Positions 1 to 5,143 of a stretch of 5,143 nt of DNA are shown here, one piece after another. Source of the stretch: JAAYAN01 sp964437215 (lineage in GTDB: Bacteria; Bacteroidota; Ignavibacteria; Ignavibacteriales; Melioribacteraceae); contig CAYTFZ010000145.1 in the NCBI GenBank assembly GCA_964437215.1, forward strand, positions 1 through 5,143, in the 5' to 3' direction. The notes below the pieces were generated by a model, which did no database searches, was not told the DNA's origin, and saw only the letters and a program-made list of their open reading frames with translations. A program made the position numbers and the translations under genes. Each line of letters starts with the position of its first letter. The stretch's first letter is position 1.

Positions 1-4
1 AAAT

Positions 5-12
5 AAAGGTGG
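5..12 (+). promoter_or_regulatory. Shine-Dalgarno site of the large secreted peptidase gene
   Basis: AAAGGTGG lies four bases before the ATG at 17 and matches the ideal AAGGAGG at all but one base. It supports the ATG at 17 as the true start, as does the signal peptide that begins there. The promoter is not in the window because only 16 bases precede the gene. Confidence 0.7.
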
Positions 13-16
13 AAAT

Positions 17-3000
17 ATGTTAAAATTAGCAGCAAGTATCTTATTATTAATTACAGCTATAACTGCTCAAGAATTAACCTGTGTTGAATCTACCCCGCCA
101 ACAATTGAAGAAACAATATCTTTTGATGGCAATTCAAAAGTTATTAGAGATTTAGTAGTTCCGACAGTTGATCCCTACGATGCAGCTTCTCCACACCCGA
201 CAACAGATTTTGACTTATATTGGTTCGAATCAATGATTGATAATGTTAAACAGTATTTTATTGCATCTTCTTTCGGAGATTTCATCTATCAGCCCTTGGT
301 TTTAAGAAATGCTGATTACAAACCCTATGTGCTGCCAAACGCTGTATTATATGATAACAAAGATATTAAACCACATTTAATCACACACCAAACAGCCGTT
401 TGCAGTTTACTTGATATCGATTATAATTTTTCGGAGTTAAGATTCAGGGAATATATAAAAAAAATCTCAAATGATAACATTGCTACCATCGAAGTCCAAC
501 TTTGCTCGATGGGACCATTATATGATTGCGGTAATGCAAGAAATGATTATCGTTATCTTACAAATGACAGTTATTTATATAATGGCAAAACAATTAGCAT
601 TGAATTGAAAATAATATTAAATATTAGGGGAGTTTCACCACAAGGAATATATGATGTGATTTGCCACGAAATGGATCATCAATACTTAGGGCGTAATCAC
701 AATTCAAACCCGGCATCCTTTGGTTTAGGTAGTTTTGATATAATGGGTTATACGTATGGATTTAATTCTCAAGCTTCACTCCTTAATCCTGTCGACAGGG
801 ATAAAAAGAATTTTTTTACACCCATCGAGATTACTGAAAATCGAATAGATGAACCGCTTGAAGATTTTCAATTATCAGGTAAAGCATGGGTTTTTGATGC
901 TAGTAATTTATTAGAAACTTATCCTGAAAATGCCCAACTTAAGCAAAAATTCTATGTGACCTATCATAAAAAAAATAGTATCGAAAACCCATTTTACGAA
1001 CAATGGCCGGTTGATCCTATCAAAGGCGGCATTATGATTTGGCATAGTTCGGGCGGTATAGAAAATAGGAACTACGATTTTTACCCTATCGATATTGAAG
1101 CAGCTCATGGAAAAACTGACTGGATTAAAACTTCAAATTCATTTTATGATACAGGTATTCCAAATTCATTAACAGGACAGGATAAACTTGAAGCAAAAGA
1201 AACTATTAATGATAAAGTTTATGGATTTTATGCTGATACTCAAAATAAAGGTGATCAATCTGTTGTTTTTTCCCCGGATGGTTGTCAGGATTTTAATTTT
1301 TTTACAAATCCTAACAGTAACTTATATAATAATTCTTATGCTGAACAACTGGCTCAAAATATAATAACCGGTTTTTCGGTTAAAAACATAAGATACGTTT
1401 CGAATATTGAAAAAGCCTATGCCGATTTTAAGATAAATGATTTTACTATTGATAAAAATGTGACTTTATCAAAAGGCAAGTGGCATATAAATAATAGCAT
1501 AACAGTAAACGCTGGTGTAACAGTTACAATTCAACCGGGAACAGAATTGGTCTTTGAAAAAGGAGCAAATATTACTGTTAATGGAATTTTTAATTTAATT
1601 GGTACTGCAAGCCAGAGAATTTTATTAAATAAAAGCGGAACAAATAATTGGGGCGGCATCCGTTTTAATGCAGGCAGCAGCGGCAATGTTCAATACTGTA
1701 ACATAACAAACGCGGTTAACGGTATATCAGCTTATGGTACATCGGCAATTACAATTGCAAATAACAATATTTCCAATTGCAGTAACTCCGGCATTTACTG
1801 CTATTCAGCCTCGCCTCGAATCAGTTATAATACAATTGAGAATAATGGGAACTTCGGAATAAGCTGTAATAATTTTTCATCACCTGTTATTTTCCGGAAT
1901 AATATAACCGGTAATAACGTTGGCGCTTTTTTCAATTATTACAGTTCGGCCTGGTTGTCCGAAAAACCAGCAAATGGAAGCTGCTGCCCCGGCAGAGGAT
2001 ATAATGTTATAACACAAAATGCTACGGGAATAATAGCTGCTTACGGCAGCAATATTTTCCTTGGCGACAGGGGTTACGGCGGGTATAATTGCGTGCACGA
2101 TAATACAGGATATGAAATATCGGCATCTTATAACAGCGGAATTACAATTAAATCTGAAAACACGTGGTGGAACAGAACCGCCCCTCCATACTACAATTCT
2201 TCAGATTTTTATCAGTATTTATCAACAATCGATTACATTCCTGCATTTTCAGGTCCCGATCCAAACGGCTGTATACAATTAAAAAACTCGGTGTTTTTTG
2301 CAAAAGATTTTTTAAATAATTATGAAAAAAATATTACAGATAAAGAAATAGATGCAGCTTTTTACGCTGAGCTGGAAGGGGATTATGACAAGGCTGTACA
2401 AATGTACCTGTCAAAATTTAACAAAGAAAGTAAACTTGAAACAAAAAAAAATATTTTATCGCGAATAATGGAAATTGATAAGAATTCCGGTAGAACTAAT
2501 ATTAATCAGTTATTTAGCAAGGATATATTGAAAAAAGCGTTATCAAATGATGAATTGTCGGCATTTATAATTGAATTGGAGAATTGCATATTATTAAATG
2601 AAGGCAGACTGGAGCAAGTTATAGAAAACCTAAAATTCCTAAAAGAAAATTGTATTATTCCGGGTCAACTTAATAAAAATACCCTGTTCAATTTGGGGTT
2701 TTTATACACATACTATATGCAGGATGAAGAAACAGGAAAAGCATTCTTTAATGAACTAAAAAGCAATTATCCTCATGATGAAATTACAAATAACTGCCTT
2801 TTGCTGCTTGGCGAAATAAATAAAATACCGATGCAAAAAATAGTGAATAAAGAAATTATCGAAACAATACAAGATGAAATAATTCCCGAAACATTTTCAC
2901 TTCTTGGAAACTACCCAAACCCTTTCAATCCTGCTACTGTAATAAGCTATTGCATGCCTTATCATTCTGATGTAAACTTAATAGTTTTCGATGTAATGGG

Positions 3001-3184
3001 AAAAGAAATAAAATCGTTCGAGATAAATTCCCAGTCGGCAGGAAAACATTCAATAATGTGGGATGGAAAGAATGAAAATGGAATCTTGGTTTCAAGCGGA
3101 ATGTATCTTTACAGAATCAGTATTAAATCTCTCGAAAACAATGAGGAGTTTGTGAAAACTGCGAAGATGCTTCTGGTAAAATAG
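17..3184 (+). CDS. Secreted M6-like zinc metallopeptidase with beta-helix, TPR-like segment and T9SS type A sorting tail
   Basis: This 1055-residue protein is probably exported by Sec and then passed through the outer membrane by the type IX system, ending on the cell surface or outside. Domains seen in order: a signal peptide (1-17, hydrophobic core, likely cut A17/Q18); an M6/immune inhibitor A-like peptidase region (about 66-470); a right-handed parallel beta-helix (about 478-750); a helical TPR-like segment (about 775-935); and a sorting tail (about 960-1055) with NYPNPFNP at 965-972, a FlgD-like Ig strand pattern and a terminal KMLLVK. M6 features are the early SVxxYF..SyG-like stretch (76-87), HEMDH at 217-221, FDIMGY at 240-245, and GGIMIWH at 337-343. 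The beta-helix shows repeating short N/G-rich strands and a closing ENTWW (714-718). Inference: it degrades protein outside the cell, with the beta-helix perhaps binding polysaccharide or the surface. The substrate is unknown. Third zinc-ligand spacing is unusual, so activity is not assured. The start is supported by the ribosome-binding site. Confidence 0.88.
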   Translation: MLKLAASILLLITAITAQELTCVESTPPTIEETISFDGNSKVIRDLVVPTVDPYDAASPHPTTDFDLYWFESMIDNVKQYFIASSFGDFIYQPLVLRNADYKPYVLPNAVLYDNKDIKPHLITHQTAVCSLLDIDYNFSELRFREYIKKISNDNIATIEVQLCSMGPLYDCGNARNDYRYLTNDSYLYNGKTISIELKIILNIRGVSPQGIYDVICHEMDHQYLGRNHNSNPASFGLGSFDIMGYTYGFNSQASLLNPVDRDKKNFFTPIEITENRIDEPLEDFQLSGKAWVFDASNLLETYPENAQLKQKFYVTYHKKNSIENPFYEQWPVDPIKGGIMIWHSSGGIENRNYDFYPIDIEAAHGKTDWIKTSNSFYDTGIPNSLTGQDKLEAKETINDKVYGFYADTQNKGDQSVVFSPDGCQDFNFFTNPNSNLYNNSYAEQLAQNIITGFSVKNIRYVSNIEKAYADFKINDFTIDKNVTLSKGKWHINNSITVNAGVTVTIQPGTELVFEKGANITVNGIFNLIGTASQRILLNKSGTNNWGGIRFNAGSSGNVQYCNITNAVNGISAYGTSAITIANNNISNCSNSGIYCYSASPRISYNTIENNGNFGISCNNFSSPVIFRNNITGNNVGAFFNYYSSAWLSEKPANGSCCPGRGYNVITQNATGIIAAYGSNIFLGDRGYGGYNCVHDNTGYEISASYNSGITIKSENTWWNRTAPPYYNSSDFYQYLSTIDYIPAFSGPDPNGCIQLKNSVFFAKDFLNNYEKNITDKEIDAAFYAELEGDYDKAVQMYLSKFNKESKLETKKNILSRIMEIDKNSGRTNINQLFSKDILKKALSNDELSAFIIELENCILLNEGRLEQVIENLKFLKENCIIPGQLNKNTLFNLGFLYTYYMQDEETGKAFFNELKSNYPHDEITNNCLLLLGEINKIPMQKIVNKEIIETIQDEIIPETFSLLGNYPNPFNPATVISYCMPYHSDVNLIVFDVMGKEIKSFEINSQSAGKHSIMWDGKNENGILVSSGMYLYRISIKSLENNEEFVKTAKMLLVK

Positions 3185-3203
3185 CAATACTATCTACTCC
3201 CAT

Positions 3204-3230
3204 AAAAGGGAATCTCACACTTCCCTTTTT
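3204..3230 (+). terminator. Intrinsic terminator after the secreted peptidase gene
   Basis: A perfect 9-bp stem, AAAAGGGAA (3204-3212) with TTCCCTTTT (3221-3229), encloses an 8-base loop and runs into a T-rich tail (T3230, then AATTTTA). It starts 19 bases after the TAG stop at 3182-3184. The stem has A's on its left arm and T's on its right, so it could also stop transcripts coming the other way from menH, whose stop codon is about 190 bases off. This second role is inference, since the tail on that strand is not U-rich beyond the stem. Confidence 0.85.
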
Positions 3231-3313
3231 AATTTTACCCTAAATCGTCAATAGAACAAACAGTATAATAATTGCGCTTTTATTATTGATCTTTTTGGGT
3301 AATCCCGACTTAT

Positions 3314-3380
3314 AAAATCTCAGATTTTGTTAGTCAATTTATCTTCTTTTTAAAGAGATAGTAGTTTTTACACAAAATCT
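3314..3380. repeat. AT-rich inverted repeats in the convergent intergenic region
   Basis: AAAATCT (3314-3320) and AGATTTT (3322-3328) form a 7+1+7 palindrome. The right half, extended to AGATTTTGT (3322-3330), is also the perfect complement of ACAAAATCT (3372-3380). The central copy could therefore pair with either flank, but not both at once. The stems are AU-rich with few G-C pairs and lack an obvious U-tract, so this is only a weak candidate for the menH transcript end. No open reading frame of note lies in 3185-3422. Confidence 0.4.
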
Positions 3381-3422
3381 TGTCAAATTAACCTGCTCAA
3401 TTAAAACAATTTGGAAGCCCAT

Positions 3423-4250
3423 TTAATTCAATGAATTCAGGAAATCGTTTACAAGATTTATAAACTCTTCGGGTTTTTCGAGATGCGTATTGTGCCCGGC
3501 ATTTTCAATTATTTTATGCTGCGCATCTTTAAATCGCGGGGAAGCTTTTTCGGCAAGCATTGTGTATCTCAAATCCAAACTGCCCGAAATTAAAAGGACT
3601 TTTGTATTTATTGCGGAAAGATTATCCCAATGCGAAACCATTCTTCCGGCTGAAAAACCTCTTAAAGTATATGCCAACCCGATGGGATTGTTGTTCATTC
3701 TGCTTTCAATCAGTTTTCCCTTATAATCTGCAGGAAGCGAACGCATCGAAGCAAAAAACGGACGCGAATACCAAAAATTGATAAAATTCACCATTCCTTC
3801 AGTTTCAATCTTCTGGGCAAATTCGTTATCTTCTTTAATTTTATCAATCCGCTGAATCGCTTCTTCAATACCGGGTGTTGAACTTTCAATAATCAATCCT
3901 TTCAAATTAACGGGATTTGTCATTGCATAATTATATGCTGCTCTTCCGCCCATCGAATATCCGCAAAGAATATGTTCTTTTAATTTCAAATCGTCGCGTA
4001 TTTTTTCGATCGCGCGCAATTTAAACCGCGAAGTGAAATATTTTATGTCGGCGGGCGACTCGGTTTTCCCGTGACCGATCTGGTCATATCGTACCGGATA
4101 AAATCTTTCCGGCAGTTTATCAACAATAAATTGCCAGTCAGCCGTGCTGCCTGTAAATCCGTGAAGAAAAATTACAGGAATTTTTTCGGAGGCAAGATTT
4201 CCTTCATCAACTTCCACATTGTATTTTATTCCGTCAACATCAATTGTCAT
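3423..4250 (-). CDS. menH: 2-succinyl-6-hydroxy-2,4-cyclohexadiene-1-carboxylate synthase (MenH)
   Basis: MenH is a cytoplasmic alpha/beta hydrolase of menaquinone synthesis. It removes pyruvate from SEPHCHC, the MenD product, to give SHCHC. The 275 residues match the family's usual 250-275. Visible features are the oxyanion loop FLHGFTGS (28-35), DQIGHGKT (56-63), the nucleophile elbow GYSMGGR with Ser99 (97-103), the cap motif FWYSRPFFASM (159-169), the NNNP stretch after R184, Asp226 in SGSLDLRY, and His253 in AGHNTHLEKP. Ser99, Asp226 and His253 fit the catalytic triad. The GHNTHLE motif and the cap favour MenH over a general esterase. The ATG at 4250 overlaps the menD stop as ATGA, which fixes the start and implies translational coupling; the Shine-Dalgarno match (GGA inside menD) is weak. 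It is the last gene of its operon, converging on the secreted peptidase gene. Stop is TAA at 3423-3425. Confidence 0.93.
   Translation of the reverse strand: MTIDVDGIKYNVEVDEGNLASEKIPVIFLHGFTGSTADWQFIVDKLPERFYPVRYDQIGHGKTESPADIKYFTSRFKLRAIEKIRDDLKLKEHILCGYSMGGRAAYNYAMTNPVNLKGLIIESSTPGIEEAIQRIDKIKEDNEFAQKIETEGMVNFINFWYSRPFFASMRSLPADYKGKLIESRMNNNPIGLAYTLRGFSAGRMVSHWDNLSAINTKVLLISGSLDLRYTMLAEKASPRFKDAQHKIIENAGHNTHLEKPEEFINLVNDFLNSLN
4247..4250 (-). other. ATGA stop-start overlap of menD and menH
   Basis: On the minus strand the menD stop TGA (4249-4247) shares two bases with the menH start ATG (4250-4248). Such four-base overlaps usually mean that a ribosome finishing the first gene restarts on the second. 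This fits the weak ribosome-binding site of menH and the fact that the two enzymes act in sequence. Confidence 0.9.
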
Positions 4251-5143
4251 TTGTTTCCATTTATCAGAATTTCAAAAAGCTGTTTTCTTTGATTTGCAGA
4301 ACTTCCACCGTCGGTTTTGAATTCAAACAAGGAAAGTTTTTTATTTTCAGGCAGAACATTTGCAATTTGTTCAAAATCGTTTGGATAATCAACTGAAAAA
4401 TATTCCGCACCTGCGGCTTTAATTATTTTGGAAAGATTAAAATTATGCGGAACAGTAAAATAATCCGGCAAAATTTCTTTTTCAGCAGAAACCGGCAGCA
4501 TATCAAAAATATGCGCGCCATTGTTATTTATTAAAAGAATGTTTAACGGAATTTTAAGCATCGCGGCAGAGACAAGCGCATTTAAATCGTAAATGAAAGA
4601 AGTATCTCCAATTATTAAAAAAGTCGGGTTATCCGAAACTGCAGAAATTCCCGAAGCTGTTGAGATAAGTCCATCAATTCCGCTTGCTCCACGATTGGAA
4701 AAAACATTTATCCCTTTTGTTGCCTTAGCAGAGAACAGTTCAAAATCTCTTATAGGCATACTATTCCCGATAATTAAATTGCAATTTTCGGGAAGATTAT
4801 TAATAATATTATGAACAACTTTGCCCTCGAAAGATAAATCAGCTTCTTCAAGAAAATTGTTTTTAATTATTTCAGTTTTTTCATCAATAAGTTTAAAACT
4901 TTCAAGCCATTCACTATCTATTCCAACCTCTTTTTCCTTAACAAATTTAAGAATTTCATTACAGAAATTGGCAGTTTTCATTTTAATAATTTTCTCGACT
5001 GTTTTCGATGGATCATTTAAATCGCCAAATTCATTTACTAAAATTTTTGTGCATTTGGAATTTTTATAATAGTCCAGTACAGAATTATTTATCGAGGCTC
5101 TACCGAATTGAAGGATAAGTTCCGGTTGAAGTTTTTGAATTAT
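4247..5143 (-). CDS. menD: 2-succinyl-5-enolpyruvyl-6-hydroxy-3-cyclohexene-1-carboxylate synthase (MenD), C-terminal part, 5' end outside window
   Basis: MenD is the thiamine diphosphate (ThDP) enzyme that joins isochorismate and a 2-oxoglutarate-derived succinyl group to make SEPHCHC, the first committed step of menaquinone synthesis. The frame is open to the right edge and gives 298 visible residues, roughly the last half of a family protein of about 550-580. The first Met in the window (4981-4979) is not the start: the upstream stretch LQPELILQFGRAS (visible residues 5-17) matches the MenD middle domain, where E. coli has QPDIVVQLG. Further on come GNSMPIRD (126-133), SNRGASGIDG (149-158), and the ThDP/Mg motif from GDTS (179-182) through YDLNAL to NNNGAHIFDMLP (206-217). 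Ser128, Arg132 and Arg151 line up with E. coli S391, R395 and R413. The N-terminal domain with its catalytic glutamate is not in view. It is upstream of, and overlaps, menH. Confidence 0.95.
   Translation of the reverse strand: MIQKLQPELILQFGRASINNSVLDYYKNSKCTKILVNEFGDLNDPSKTVEKIIKMKTANFCNEILKFVKEKEVGIDSEWLESFKLIDEKTEIIKNNFLEEADLSFEGKVVHNIINNLPENCNLIIGNSMPIRDFELFSAKATKGINVFSNRGASGIDGLISTASGISAVSDNPTFLIIGDTSFIYDLNALVSAAMLKIPLNILLINNNGAHIFDMLPVSAEKEILPDYFTVPHNFNLSKIIKAAGAEYFSVDYPNDFEQIANVLPENKKLSLFEFKTDGGSSANQRKQLFEILINGNK

Noticed and set aside
911..1108. Small reading frame of 65 codons on the minus strand
   Set aside because: It lies wholly inside the peptidase domain of the large + gene, has no recognisable protein and no convincing ribosome-binding site.
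1448..2266. N/G-rich repeats considered as a DNA tandem repeat or CRISPR-like array
   Set aside because: The repetition is at the protein level (beta-helix coils). The DNA units are not identical and are not regularly spaced.
1880..2282. Overlapping small frames on both strands inside the beta-helix region
   Set aside because: They are antisense or out-of-frame shadows of repetitive N/G-rich coding sequence, with low-complexity translations.
3425..3437. Palindrome AATTCA-A-TGAATT at the menH 3' end, considered as a terminator or operator
   Set aside because: It is short, AT-only apart from one pair, has a one-base centre and no following T-tract on the minus strand. It is explained by the Asn-Ser-Leu-Asn-stop codons.
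3490..3781. Two + strand frames antisense to menH
   Set aside because: menH on the minus strand has a full set of family motifs across the same bases. The + frames resemble nothing and arise from its codon pattern.
3423..4250. Reading the alpha/beta hydrolase as a general esterase, lactonase or haloperoxidase
   Set aside because: The four-base overlap with menD, the FWYSRPFFAS cap motif, the NNNP stretch and GHNTHLE together point to MenH.
4593..5069. Two + strand frames antisense to menD
   Set aside because: The minus strand encodes the conserved MenD ThDP and substrate motifs here, so the + frames are shadows.

Overview
The window is an AT-rich stretch of chromosome, most likely from the Bacteroidota/Ignavibacteria-type lineages. 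The main clue is the C-terminus of the large secreted protein. It carries a type A sorting tail for the type IX secretion system (T9SS) with the NYPNPFNP signature, which is very common in Ignavibacteria and relatives. Menaquinone genes of the classical MenD/MenH route agree with a respiring bacterium of this kind. I cannot name a species.

Layout. On the + strand, 17-3184 encodes one 1055-residue secreted multidomain protein. It has a signal peptide, an M6-like (immune inhibitor A-type) zinc metallopeptidase domain, a right-handed parallel beta-helix, a helical TPR-like segment and the T9SS sorting tail. A good ribosome-binding site precedes it, but its promoter lies left of the window. It ends just before a convincing intrinsic terminator (3204-3230). 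The remaining intergenic DNA up to 3422 holds no gene that I can see, only short AT-rich inverted repeats.

On the - strand, converging on the first gene, lie menH (3423-4250) and the 3' half of menD (4247-5143, running off the right edge). The two overlap by four bases (ATGA), so they are one translationally coupled operon. They encode consecutive steps: MenD makes SEPHCHC from isochorismate and 2-oxoglutarate, and MenH removes pyruvate to give SHCHC, on the way to menaquinone. menH is the last gene of this operon. The other men genes, if clustered, must lie beyond the right edge.

The two regions have no evident functional link; they are convergent neighbours. The men genes are ordinary. The part that deserves attention is the secreted protein, because of its domain combination and because its peptidase motif departs from the usual zinc-ligand spacing. 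I see no mobile element, CRISPR array, tRNA or rRNA.
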